The notes beneath the pieces were generated by a model. That model searched no databases and was not told the DNA's origin. It was given only the letters and a program-made list of their open reading frames with translations. A stretch of 64,000 nt of DNA from JALHFZ01 sp963674625 (lineage in GTDB: Bacteria; Synergistota; Synergistia; Synergistales; Aminobacteriaceae). Positions 1-8,542 of this stretch are shown here, piece after piece (position 1 is the stretch's first letter; each line of letters begins with the position of its first letter). The stretch covers positions 186,001 through 250,000 of the forward strand of contig CAXXXO010000001.1 in assembly GCA_963674625.2 (NCBI GenBank), written 5' to 3'. Position numbers and translations under genes: made by a program.

Positions 1-2
1 GG

Positions 3-479
3 CCTGACCCGGAAGGGGAGGATGCTCTGGTCATCCTGGAGGGGGTGCGTCTTCACAACCGCAGGAAGCTGCCGGAGGATATCGCTCCTGCCGCTCTTCC
101 GGTTGTGCGGATAGTCCGGGACAGCGATAAGATGGACGTTTTCCGGATCGTCCGGGAACACGTGCAGGAGGAGCGCATTTGCGACCTTCTGCCCCGGATC
201 GATCCGAAAGGGGGGTATTCTCCGGCCATTCTGTCGGAGGTGGCAGAGACGGGGAGGGGGTCCTATAAAAATGTCCGTTCCGCGGCGGATTTTCTTCTTC
301 TGCAGCTTACCTGGATTTTTGATCTGAATTATGCCCCGGCCTTCCGCCTGCTCACAAAAGAGGGAGCCTTCTCGTGGATCCTGGAGCAGCTTCCTCCCGA
401 TCCCGGTCTGGCTCCCTTTTTCGAAGGGGTGCATCGCGCCGGAGAAAAATGGACCGGATCCGGCGGTAAGCAGAGCTGA
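3..479 (+). CDS. HD-domain phosphohydrolase, C-terminal part (5' end outside window)
   Basis: The frame is open from the window edge through a GTG at 45, so this is the tail of a longer protein and the GTG is not trusted as its start. The visible 158 residues begin with an acidic stretch followed by VRLHNRRKLP and, some 20 residues on, VRIVRDSDKMDVFRIV. This pair of motifs (a basic-aromatic 'HNR..LP' turn and 'R-D-x-D-K-x-D') is typical of the second half of HD-domain metal-dependent phosphohydrolases, where the Asp of RDxDK binds a metal. The HD pair itself would lie upstream. The last 60 residues are helical without a recognised domain. The gene converges on the cysteine desulfidase gene 17 bases downstream. 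The substrate cannot be told. Confidence 0.6.
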   Translation, partial: PDPEGEDALVILEGVRLHNRRKLPEDIAPAALPVVRIVRDSDKMDVFRIVREHVQEERICDLLPRIDPKGGYSPAILSEVAETGRGSYKNVRSAADFLLLQLTWIFDLNYAPAFRLLTKEGAFSWILEQLPPDPGLAPFFEGVHRAGEKWTGSGGKQS

Positions 480-496
480 AAAGAGCCGGAAACGGA

Positions 497-1795
497 TCAG
501 GCGAAGCGCGCCGCGATGACCTCGATGATCGCCCGGTCGAGGTTCTCCATACCCTTCGCCGATACCTGGACTATATTGTTCACGGTCTTTTCGATGGTTT
601 CATCCACAATGCCCTGGGGATCCGGGCTGTGTCCGTCCATGACCAGAAGGGCGGCGTGGTAGGCTTCTACGGCTCCCGTGCTCACCTTCAGGGCGCAGGT
701 GTCCTTCGCGCCGTCGCAGATCATGCCCACGAGATTGCCGAGGATGAGCAGCATTGCCTGGGCAGCCTTTTTGACGTCTCCGGTGGCCAGCCAGGTCATG
801 GCGGCAGCGGCGCCGGCTCCCGCTGCGATGGTGCATCCGCAGGTGGGAGTCAGTTTTCCGGTTCTGCTCTTGATATAGCTTGTGGCGAGGTGGCTGAAGG
901 CTACGGCCTTTGCCGTCTCCTCCCGGCTTTTATTATGGTGGGCGGCGAAAACCGCCACGGGCAGAATGGCCGTCACTCCGTGATTGCCGCTTCCGGCGCT
1001 GCTCATGACCGGCAGGGGAGCGCCGGCCATGCGGGCACCGGATGCGGCGGCGGCGTAGGCCTTTATTTTCATGGTAAGGTCGTCCGAATCGAAGGCGTCT
1101 CCGCTGTGCTTCCGGATCATCTTGCCGATGTCCAGCCCTGTCCTGTTCGCGGGGTCGAATCCGTATTCGGCGATGGTCATGTTCATGGCGACTCCGTTCA
1201 TGACGTAGTCCACATCTTCATCGTCCATGCCATTCACGAGGGAAACCAGGTCGGAGAACTTCATTGCGGCCACCTGATCGGGGATGGAGAGTTCTCCGCT
1301 GCTTTCAGCACCTTTTTTCACCGGCGGAGCGGAGAAGACCGCCTCTTGATTCAGCAGGACGAGGGTAATGCCCGTATGGGAACCTTCTATCCTGCAGAGA
1401 GCCTCTTCGGAATCCGTTTTCAGAATCGCCTCGACAAAGACTCCGTGCCGCTCCATGTCAGGAACCACCCTTACGGCCTCCCGCCGGATGAGGTCGAGTG
1501 CTTCCTTCACGTGGGCCGCAGTGCAGTCGCGAAGTACTTCGAGACCGTAGGCGGAATGACCGCACCGGACTGCAAGGGCCGCCGCCACTTCGTTTCCCCT
1601 GAGTCCGTCTGCGCCGGGGATGCTTACGTCGACGCCGTTTTTGTAAATGCTGTCGCTTACCGTCACCGTGACGGACTCGACGGTTCCGGACAGTTCCTCC
1701 CGTGCCCGTGCGACGGCCAGGGCCACCGCACCGGGCTCGGTACATCCGAGAGCCGGTTTTACTTCGGAACGCAGAAATTCCTTTATCGTGAACAC
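497..1795 (-). CDS. cyuA: L-cysteine desulfidase family protein (CyuA/YhaM, UPF0597)
   Basis: 432 residues, the normal length for this family of [4Fe-4S] enzymes that split L-cysteine into sulfide, ammonia and pyruvate in the cytoplasm. Seen in the sequence: GCTEPGAV with Cys18 near the N-terminus, the glycine-rich SSAGSGNHG stretch, TCGCTIAAGAG, and CDGAKDTC with two Cys seven residues apart. These match the four cluster-binding cysteines known in the archaeal enzyme MJ1025. The start is a GTG preceded by GGAGGAGG about 9 bases upstream. The gene stands alone on the minus strand with its own promoter candidate at 1853-1881. It fits sulfur amino acid fermentation. A related serine-dehydratase-like activity cannot be excluded. 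Confidence 0.85.
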   Translation of the reverse strand: MFTIKEFLRSEVKPALGCTEPGAVALAVARAREELSGTVESVTVTVSDSIYKNGVDVSIPGADGLRGNEVAAALAVRCGHSAYGLEVLRDCTAAHVKEALDLIRREAVRVVPDMERHGVFVEAILKTDSEEALCRIEGSHTGITLVLLNQEAVFSAPPVKKGAESSGELSIPDQVAAMKFSDLVSLVNGMDDEDVDYVMNGVAMNMTIAEYGFDPANRTGLDIGKMIRKHSGDAFDSDDLTMKIKAYAAAASGARMAGAPLPVMSSAGSGNHGVTAILPVAVFAAHHNKSREETAKAVAFSHLATSYIKSRTGKLTPTCGCTIAAGAGAAAAMTWLATGDVKKAAQAMLLILGNLVGMICDGAKDTCALKVSTGAVEAYHAALLVMDGHSPDPQGIVDETIEKTVNNIVQVSAKGMENLDRAIIEVIAARFA

Positions 1796-1852
1796 TCTGC
1801 TGCCTCCTCCTGGGAAATCGGGTTTTTTTTGAACCGCATGGACTCTATTCTT

Positions 1853-1881
1853 ATGGTATACGACGGTAAGTTGCCAGTCAA
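1853..1881 (-). promoter_or_regulatory. Sigma70-type promoter for the cysteine desulfidase gene
   Basis: Read on the minus strand: TTGACT (1881-1876), 17-base spacer, TACCAT (1858-1853), about 60 bases before the GTG start. Predicted by eye only. Confidence 0.5.
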
Positions 1882-2046
1882 TGAATTATGAAGATCTTCG
1901 ACACGGAGGAAAAATCTGTCCGAAGCAGGTTCCGTAAATTATCCTTGCCTGAATGGTTCTCTATGGGATAAAATGTGACGGTTCAATAGAGTTTTTTCGA
2001 TAGAAATATAAATATTGTCAGAACAAATGCAGAGGAGAGAGGCTTT

Positions 2047-3123
2047 TTGACTGCAAAATTACCTGTTTTACAGCTGGGAAAGCACCGGCCGCGCTATCCT
2101 TTGATCCAGGGGGGAATGGGAGTGGCAATTTCCGGCCCCCGCCTCGCGGGCCACGTTGCGAAAAACGGGGGAGTGGGAACTATTGCCAGCGTGGGGCTGG
2201 CATGCAATTTTTCCTTCTACAACGGACGGAATTATTTCGAGGCCAATGTGAGGGCCGTGAAGGAATCGATCAGCCAGGCCCGGGATATTGCCGGACCCGA
2301 CGGGGTCATCGCCCTGAACTGCATGGTTGCCCTTACCGATTACGACCGGCATATCAAGGCAGCCTGCGAGGGGGGAGTGGATGTCATCATCTCGGGCGCC
2401 GGGCTTCCTCTCCGGCTTCCCGAATACGCGAAAAACTTTCCCGACGTCGCCCTCGTTCCCATCGTCAGCTCCGTGAAGGCGGCATCCCTGATCTCCCGCC
2501 GCTGGGAGAAGACCTACGGACGCATCCCCGACGGCTTCGTCATGGAAACCCCGAAATACGCCGGGGGCCACCTCGGGGTCACGAAGATGGACCAGGTGGA
2601 CGACGATGCCTTTTCCCTCGAAAACGTCGTCCCGGACCTCGTCGACTTCGTTGAGAAGGAACTGGGGCCGGATATTCCCGTCATCGCCGCGGGAGGAATC
2701 TGGAACCGGGAGGATATGGAGCGCGCCTTCAGCCTCGGGGCAAAAGGAGTGCAGATGGGAACCCGGTTTGCCTGCACCTACGAAGGGGACGCCTCGGACC
2801 GGTTCAAGCAGGCATATATCGATGCCGTGGAAGAGGACGTAGTAATTATCCAGAGCCCGGCGGGACTTCCCGGGAGAGCCCTCCGCTCGCCCTTCATCGC
2901 CAAGTATCTCGAAGGACACGTGGAGAGCAAGCCCTGCATCGCCAACTGCCTGACCCACTGCCGGTACCGCACCGAAAAGGAGACCTTCTGCATCGCCCAG
3001 GCCCTGATAGACGCCTACCGGGGCAACTGGGAGGACGGGCTGTTTTTCTGCGGCTCAAACGTGACGAAGGTGACGGAGAAGCAGCATGTGGAGGACATCA
3101 TCCGGGAACTCTTTCCCGAATAG
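2047..3123 (+). CDS. NAD(P)H-dependent flavin oxidoreductase / nitronate monooxygenase family
   Basis: 358 residues with the TIM-barrel FMN fold of the 2-nitropropane dioxygenase family: QGGMGVAISGPRLA near the N-terminus, GGVGTIASVG, GGHLG, and a phosphate-binding IPVIAAGGIWNREDM followed by GAKGVQMGTRF. The start is a TTG with GAGGAGAG about 6 bases upstream. The family oxidises alkyl nitronates or, in FabK-like members, reduces enoyl-ACP; nothing nearby decides which. Odd feature: a C-terminal cysteine cluster of the form C-x3-C-x3-C-x9-C around residues 298-317, which looks able to hold a metal or Fe-S centre and is not part of the core fold. The gene stands alone, followed by a hairpin at 3162-3185. 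Confidence 0.8.
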   Translation: MTAKLPVLQLGKHRPRYPLIQGGMGVAISGPRLAGHVAKNGGVGTIASVGLACNFSFYNGRNYFEANVRAVKESISQARDIAGPDGVIALNCMVALTDYDRHIKAACEGGVDVIISGAGLPLRLPEYAKNFPDVALVPIVSSVKAASLISRRWEKTYGRIPDGFVMETPKYAGGHLGVTKMDQVDDDAFSLENVVPDLVDFVEKELGPDIPVIAAGGIWNREDMERAFSLGAKGVQMGTRFACTYEGDASDRFKQAYIDAVEEDVVIIQSPAGLPGRALRSPFIAKYLEGHVESKPCIANCLTHCRYRTEKETFCIAQALIDAYRGNWEDGLFFCGSNVTKVTEKQHVEDIIRELFPE

Positions 3124-3161
3124 GTTTTCTCTGCCGGTGAAGTTCGTCGGATACAAATTTC

Positions 3162-3190
3162 GGGCGGGAGCATTCTCTCCCGCCCTTTGC
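3162..3190 (+). terminator. Hairpin after the flavin oxidoreductase gene
   Basis: A perfect 9-bp stem (GGGCGGGAG / CTCCCGCCC) with a 6-base loop, followed only by TTTGCG, so a weak intrinsic terminator. Confidence 0.5.
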
Positions 3191-3227
3191 GCATGATTTT
3201 ACCCGACCGGGAAAGGAGAGATGACCG

Positions 3228-5501
3228 ATGAAAAATATCCTTCGAAAATCGGGGTGGAATACCCGCGGCATATACACGCTGATCGCTCTCTTTTTGCTGT
3301 GCCTTTTTCTCGCCGTCCCGGCAGGAGCCCAGCCCGGGGAACAGGGGAAGAAAAACGGAAAGATCTCCTGGAGTCCTCCTTCTGACCAGGAGGCGATCGA
3401 CCTCAGAATTCAGCAGATCCGGCAGGAAAAAGAACTTCTCCTGTCCAGGAAAGCAAATGGGGCATATGCTGCAGAAGAAGAGGAAAAATTCCAGTCCCTT
3501 CTTCTTGCCCTCGGCACTCTCGAAAACGCCTATACCCGCTATTCCACTGCCCTGAACAGCCTCTCCGCCGAGGCAGAGAGACCAACGGAGGGAGAACTGG
3601 GCGAGAAGGAACTTCTTCAGAAAAAACCTCCCTATTCCCTTTCAGTCTATGATGAAACGCTGAATCGATATGAAATAACCGATCAGCGGCTGAAAACGGT
3701 CGTCTCGGCTCTTGCCGCTCTCGACGGAATGTCGAGAAAACTGCAGGAAGAGGTCTCCGCTGCGGAGGAACGAAAAAATGTGCTTGCCCAAAGCGGAAAA
3801 GCGACACCCCTGGAACTTCAGAGAGCGGAAGTTGCACTGGAGATCGCCAGGCTCAATCAGGCTATCCAGAGAAGAAATTTCGATGACTCGACGAAGAAGA
3901 AGGCCTTCTACGAAGAGAAGAAAAAGACCCTCGCCGAGGCAGTGGAAAGAGTACGAACCGGCCTTCAGTACGACGAAAAGGACAGAAAAGAGAACAACGA
4001 CCGCTTTGACGAACGAATCACCCTGGTCCGGAAGGAGATAGAAGATCTCCAGAAGGCCCGGGAAAAGCTCAGGGCCGATCTTCTGAGCAGTCAGGGGGCT
4101 CAGAATTCCGCCCGCACCGAAAAGGAGAGGCTTCTCGCCGATGTGAAAACGGCTGAAGTCGAAGCGTGGCTCCGTCAGAATCAGGCCGCCATCGAACTGG
4201 GCGAGCAGAAACTGCTCTTTCTCGATGAAATCAGGAAGATCTGGAACATCCGGTATGACCTGGTCAAGGATGCCCTCGGCGCTGAGAAGCTCTGGGAAAT
4301 CCGCTCCATGGTGACCGAGCGGCTGAAAGAACTCGACAGTTCCTTCCAGGTGAAACAGAGCGCCTTCGTCTCGAGCCAGGCGGATCTTCTCGCGGCCCAG
4401 AAAGAGTTGGAAAATGCTGAATATCCCGAGGTTGCGGCAAGCATTCGAAGCAGGATCGCCGCCCTGAACAAAATGACGGAGATGGTCACCGACTCGGTGT
4501 CGGGCACATTCAATCTTCTCAAGCAGTACAACCGGCTTCAGGAGGAGATGAACACCCAGTTCAACGCCCTCCGCATCGCAGAAAAGGTGACGAGCTACGG
4601 AAAAGACCGTTTTCTTTCCGTCTGGAACACCACCCTCTGGTCAGGGGATGGGTTCAACGTGACTGTGGCTAAGGTCGTGCTCGCCGTTCTCCTCTTCAGC
4701 GCGGCCTTCCTTTTCAGCGGCCGGATCACCGACTTCGTCAGCCGGAAAATTTTCGTCCGGTTCGGCATGGACACCTCAGTTGCCTTCGCCGTCAGAAAGA
4801 TCATCTTTTACATTCTCATGGGCACTTTTCTTCTGTCGGCTCTCGACCTCATCGGAATCCCCCTCACCGCCTTCGCTTTTCTCGGAGGCGCCCTGGCCAT
4901 CGGCATCGGCTTCGGAGCCCAGAACATATTCAACAACCTCATCAGCGGTTTCATCCTCATGTTCAGCAAGCCCATCAAGATGGCGGACATCATCGAGGTG
5001 GACGGACTGTATGCCACGGTGGAGGAGATCGGATCCCGCGCTACCCTGGTCAGGACCTTCGACAACGTGGACGTGCTCGTCCCCAACAGCTACTTTCTGA
5101 ACAACAAGATCATCAACTGGACCCATACCGATCAGAAAATGCGGGTAAAGGTGAACGTGGGCGTGGCCTACGGGTCGGACGTGCGGGAAGTGGAGCGGCT
5201 GCTCTACAGGGCCGTCAGCGAGCACACGCGGGTTTTGAAGAACCCCGAGCCCTATGTTCTCTTTCGGGAATTCGGACCCAGTTCCCTCGACTTCACCGTC
5301 TATTTCTGGATCGACATGGCCGTGGCTTCCACGGTGAAGGTGCCGAGCGATGTGCGCTACAGGCTTGTCGCTCTCTTCGAGGATGCCGGCATCACCATCG
5401 CCTTTCCCCAGATGGATGTCCATCTGGATTCAGCGGCTCCCCTCGCCCTCCGTATCCAGGGCGCACCCGAAGAGGACAGGGAAAAACTCCAGGAGGAATG
5501 A
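3228..5501 (+). CDS. MscS-family mechanosensitive channel with long periplasmic coiled coil
   Basis: 757 residues, much longer than the 286-residue E. coli MscS. A signal peptide ending in AVPAGAQP (about residue 36) is followed by some 430 residues of charged, helical coiled coil (many Glu/Lys/Arg, EEKKK and QKELE runs). Membrane segments come at about 478-500 and 515-575, the last being the Gly/Ala-rich pore helix (FLGGALAIGIGFGAQN) with the MscS signature NNLISGFILMFSKPIK. The beta and C-terminal domains follow (residues 590-740, ending with QMDVHLDS). The build is like MscK/YnaI-type large MscS proteins. It should sit in the inner membrane and release solutes under osmotic downshock. The M20 hydrolase gene starts 7 bases after its stop, suggesting co-transcription. 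Confidence 0.88.
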   Translation: MKNILRKSGWNTRGIYTLIALFLLCLFLAVPAGAQPGEQGKKNGKISWSPPSDQEAIDLRIQQIRQEKELLLSRKANGAYAAEEEEKFQSLLLALGTLENAYTRYSTALNSLSAEAERPTEGELGEKELLQKKPPYSLSVYDETLNRYEITDQRLKTVVSALAALDGMSRKLQEEVSAAEERKNVLAQSGKATPLELQRAEVALEIARLNQAIQRRNFDDSTKKKAFYEEKKKTLAEAVERVRTGLQYDEKDRKENNDRFDERITLVRKEIEDLQKAREKLRADLLSSQGAQNSARTEKERLLADVKTAEVEAWLRQNQAAIELGEQKLLFLDEIRKIWNIRYDLVKDALGAEKLWEIRSMVTERLKELDSSFQVKQSAFVSSQADLLAAQKELENAEYPEVAASIRSRIAALNKMTEMVTDSVSGTFNLLKQYNRLQEEMNTQFNALRIAEKVTSYGKDRFLSVWNTTLWSGDGFNVTVAKVVLAVLLFSAAFLFSGRITDFVSRKIFVRFGMDTSVAFAVRKIIFYILMGTFLLSALDLIGIPLTAFAFLGGALAIGIGFGAQNIFNNLISGFILMFSKPIKMADIIEVDGLYATVEEIGSRATLVRTFDNVDVLVPNSYFLNNKIINWTHTDQKMRVKVNVGVAYGSDVREVERLLYRAVSEHTRVLKNPEPYVLFREFGPSSLDFTVYFWIDMAVASTVKVPSDVRYRLVALFEDAGITIAFPQMDVHLDSAAPLALRIQGAPEEDREKLQEE

Positions 5502-5507
5502 TCGAAG

Positions 5508-7178
5508 ATGCTCTCCTTTGCCGAAAAAGACCTTTATTCACTGCTCGTGGAACTCGTGTCCATACCCGGAATCTCCATGTCCCGGGAGGAAAACCGCACG
5601 GCCGACTTCATCCATTCAAGGCTGTCCGAGCTTGAATATTTTCAGAAGAACCCCTCCTTACTGCGCTTTCTCCCTGTCGAGGGCGACCCTCTCGATCGCA
5701 AGGCCGTTGCCGCCCTTGTCAAAACAGGGCGGAAGACAAAAAAAACGGTCATCGTCACGGGGCATTTCGACGTGGTGGACGCGGAGGCCTACGGTCCCCT
5801 GAAGCACCTGGCCTTTTTGCCGGCAGAGCTTTCGAGAAGAGTGGGGGACCTCGAGATTTCTGACGAGGCCAGGAAAGACCTGGCCTCGGGAGACTATCTC
5901 TTCGGCCGGGGAGTCTCCGACATGAAGGCCGGGATAGCCCTCGAGATGTGCCTCCTCGGGGAGGTCTCGAGGGAGAAGAACTTTCCCTGCAATATCCTGT
6001 TTCTGGCGGTGCCCGACGAGGAGAACACCTCGGCGGGAATGAGAGGGGCCCTTCCCTGGCTGCTGAAGCTTCAGAAGGAATGGGACATCGAACTTTCGGC
6101 CTGCCTCAACGGAGAACCCTCCGTAGGAGGAAGGGGCGTACCGGCAGGGGGCGTCTATCTCGGCACCATCGGAAAAATCATGCCCTTCTATCTCTGCGTG
6201 GGAAGGGAGGCCCACGTGGGAGACTACTACGAGGGGATCAGCTCCGCCCTTCTCATAGCAAATATAGCCCGGGCCGTTGAAGGGGCCGCGGCAACGTCAG
6301 AGAAGCAGGACGGGGTCTCCTTTCCTCCTCAGGCGTGCCTGAGGTTTCACGACCTCGTGAAGAACTATTCAGTGACCCTGCCGGAGCGGGCGGTTGCCTA
6401 CTATAACCTGCTCACCGTATCGAAAACTCCCGGGGCCATTCTTGAGGAGATGAAATCGACAGCCATGACGGCCCTCACGGAAACCCTCGACTACCTCGAG
6501 AAACAGAGAAAGGCAGTGGAAGCCCGTGGGGGTGCTTCCTTTGCCCGGCAGAAGGCGGAACCGAGGGTGCTCACCTATGGAGAACTGGAAACCCTCGCAA
6601 GAAAGCGAAAGGGCGGCTTCGACGGCAGGCTGGAAGAATTTCTCACAGCCCTTCCGCCCCATCTCGATGAAAGGGAGCGGTGTGTCGAAACGGCAGCCTT
6701 CCTTCTCGATCTTTCGGGAGAGAAGGGGCCTCTCATCGTCGTCGGCTTTTTGCCTCCTTATTACCCTCCGAAGCAGAACCTCGGTGAGAGCGCCGGCGAG
6801 CGGGGTGTGCTGCGGGCAGTTGAGCGGCTCAAAGAGGCGGGAAAGCAATGCGGGCTTTCCATCTCAACCGTGAAGGTTTTTCAGGGGATCATGGATCTCA
6901 GCTATTTCGGATTTCAGGGAGATCCGGCAGAACTGGACCCTCTTGGAGCGAACATGCCCCTCTGGGACAGGGAATATAAATTTCCCCTGGAGGCTCTGAA
7001 AAAAATAGATGTTCCCGTTGTGAATTTCGGCCCCGTGGGGAAGGATGACCACAAAAACGCGGAGAGGATTTATCTTCCCTACTACCTCAAGACCCTTCCC
7101 GCTCTCTTCCGGAAATTTGTGGAGTATCTCGGCGAGGAGGCCCCCGAGGCCAGGGACGAAAAGCCTGATCTTTCCTGA
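5508..7178 (+). CDS. RocB-like M20/M25/M40 family metallohydrolase
   Basis: 556 residues, close to Bacillus RocB (about 566) and longer than usual M20 peptidases (about 400). Metal-site motifs are visible: GHFDVVD (His near residue 86), GRGVSDMKAG (Asp near 140) and PDEENTSAGM with the acid/base Glu. A large insert in the second half (residues 300-420) separates the catalytic lobes, as in RocB. The family is linked to arginine use, but its reaction is not firmly established. SD AGGAGGAA lies about 10 bases before the ATG. It probably shares a transcript with the upstream mscS gene; a strong hairpin follows. The convergent neighbour is an ornithine/arginine enzyme, which supports a role near arginine metabolism. 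Confidence 0.75.
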   Translation: MLSFAEKDLYSLLVELVSIPGISMSREENRTADFIHSRLSELEYFQKNPSLLRFLPVEGDPLDRKAVAALVKTGRKTKKTVIVTGHFDVVDAEAYGPLKHLAFLPAELSRRVGDLEISDEARKDLASGDYLFGRGVSDMKAGIALEMCLLGEVSREKNFPCNILFLAVPDEENTSAGMRGALPWLLKLQKEWDIELSACLNGEPSVGGRGVPAGGVYLGTIGKIMPFYLCVGREAHVGDYYEGISSALLIANIARAVEGAAATSEKQDGVSFPPQACLRFHDLVKNYSVTLPERAVAYYNLLTVSKTPGAILEEMKSTAMTALTETLDYLEKQRKAVEARGGASFARQKAEPRVLTYGELETLARKRKGGFDGRLEEFLTALPPHLDERERCVETAAFLLDLSGEKGPLIVVGFLPPYYPPKQNLGESAGERGVLRAVERLKEAGKQCGLSISTVKVFQGIMDLSYFGFQGDPAELDPLGANMPLWDREYKFPLEALKKIDVPVVNFGPVGKDDHKNAERIYLPYYLKTLPALFRKFVEYLGEEAPEARDEKPDLS

Positions 7179-7199
7179 CGAAAAAAGAAGCATCTTCAT

Positions 7200-7241
7200 G
7201 CAGAAGGGGAGCCTCCTGAATTCCGGAGGCTCCCCTTCTGC
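7200..7241. terminator. Bidirectional hairpin between convergent genes
   Basis: A perfect 17-bp stem (GCAGAAGGGGAGCCTCC and its complement) with an 8-base loop lies between the RocB-like gene and the convergent ornithine cyclodeaminase-like gene. No U-run follows on the plus strand; on the minus strand a T-run sits about 12 bases past the stem. Confidence 0.75.
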
Positions 7242-7261
7242 ATTCCGGGGCCGGGGTGGAT

Positions 7262-8353
7262 TTATCTGCAGAGGTTGTTTTTCAAATGGACGAGAAAATC
7301 CTGCACGTTCGCGACAATGGATGTTACCGAGAGGGATCCTCTGTCCCGCAGCTTGTTGACCGCAAACTCGGAGATGTCGATCGTATAGAAACAGACCTGC
7401 CGGACGGTTCCGTCTTTGAGCACCCTGTAAGAGGGAGTGATATTCCCTGCCGCTATGGTATGAAGCTGGGTCGCCAGCGAGATGACTGTCGTAGCCTTGC
7501 GGATTTCGGCCCGCATTGCGTCCTGGGATTCGTAGACGTTGCCGATTACCCCCGGCAGGGGCCCATCGTCCCGGATGGATCCGGCGAGGACCAGGGGTAT
7601 TCCCGTCTCCACGGCAGCGGCAACCACTCCGTCCGTAATCCCCTCCTTCTCCACGAATTCCTTCAGGGAGGAATGCTTTCTCGCCCGGTTCAGAAGATCC
7701 AGGTGATGGTAATGGCCGCCGGGCATCTGTTTCTGGGTATAAATATCCTGTCCAAGGGCGGTCTTGTACAGGGCACCCTCCAGGTCATGGGTGGCGAGGG
7801 CGTTCCCGGCGAGGATGGAGTCGACGTAGCCCATGCGGATCAGAGCCGCGAGGGATGCCCGGGAGTCGTAATCGAAGACCACTGCCGGACCGAGGACCCA
7901 GAGAATATAACCCTTGTCCTTTTCGTAGCGGAGCACGTCGTAAAGGGTGTCGTAATCCCGGGAGTAGGCTGTTTCCCGGGACCTGCCGGTCCGGAAGGCA
8001 AAGGCGTCTCCGCATTCTTCGCACTGGTCGAACCCGTTGGTATGGACGAAAATTCCCTCGCTTCCGTCGTCCTTCCGGCCGACCACGACTTTGTCTCCGA
8101 TCCTGAGGTTCCTGAATTCCACGACCCGGATAGTTTCGTCTTCCTGAACTACGGCAACACAGTCCATTCGGCTTTCTTCTGCCAGGCGCCACTTTCCTCC
8201 GACCTTGAAGTATTCCGGAAAAATTGACATGGCGTGATATCCCGCCGGAGCGACTCCAGGAATTGCCACATCGCCGGTTGGGGCTTCAGAAGCCGATGCA
8301 AAGGGTTTTCTCTGAAAATCCGGCTGCCGGTAGCATGAAAGCTCAAAACCCAT
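7262..8353 (-). CDS. Ornithine cyclodeaminase-like protein, ArgZ/ArgE C-terminal type (TIGR00300, LOR/SDH family)
   Basis: 363 residues from an ATG at 8353 with GGAGGGGAG 5 bases upstream; an open frame runs to 8404 but has no ribosome site. The protein matches the family built of an N-terminal LOR/SDH-type domain (YPEYFKVGGKWRLAEESRMD, two CxxC-like Cys in QCEECGDAF) and a Rossmann-like C-terminal half (GPAVVFDYDSRASLAALI, SILAGNALATHDLEGALY). Members include the archaeal-type ornithine cyclodeaminase that makes proline from ornithine, and the C-terminal half of cyanobacterial ArgZ/AgrE. Here no guanidine-dihydrolase domain is present, so conversion of ornithine to proline with loss of ammonia is the likely role. 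It lies convergent to the RocB-like gene, consistent with arginine/ornithine fermentation. Confidence 0.78.
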   Translation of the reverse strand: MGFELSCYRQPDFQRKPFASASEAPTGDVAIPGVAPAGYHAMSIFPEYFKVGGKWRLAEESRMDCVAVVQEDETIRVVEFRNLRIGDKVVVGRKDDGSEGIFVHTNGFDQCEECGDAFAFRTGRSRETAYSRDYDTLYDVLRYEKDKGYILWVLGPAVVFDYDSRASLAALIRMGYVDSILAGNALATHDLEGALYKTALGQDIYTQKQMPGGHYHHLDLLNRARKHSSLKEFVEKEGITDGVVAAAVETGIPLVLAGSIRDDGPLPGVIGNVYESQDAMRAEIRKATTVISLATQLHTIAAGNITPSYRVLKDGTVRQVCFYTIDISEFAVNKLRDRGSLSVTSIVANVQDFLVHLKNNLCR

Positions 8354-8469
8354 GAAACTCCCCTCCAATAGCTGTATTTGCTGCTGATTTTCCTTTATTC
8401 TCAATTATACCTCAGAGAGTGGAGCAAAGAAGGGCAAGCTGCGAAAGAATGAAAAATCCAAAAAGAGTT

Positions 8470-8498
8470 TGAGAGATGAAGATGGACGTAGTAGAATA
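8470..8498 (+). promoter_or_regulatory. Sigma70-type promoter of the liv operon
   Basis: TTGAGA (8470-8475), 17-base spacer, TAGAAT (8493-8498). The predicted transcription start near 8505 lies downstream of the ATG at 8498 and supports the TTG at 8543 as the real start of the first gene. Confidence 0.6.
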
Positions 8499-8542
8499 TG
8501 ACGAAGGTTGAATGCCGCATAACTCTCAGGAGGTGGTATATT

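Noticed and set aside
629..1891. A 420-codon plus-strand frame opposite the cysteine desulfidase gene
   Set aside because: It shadows a gene with full family motifs and has a GHR-rich composition typical of antisense frames.
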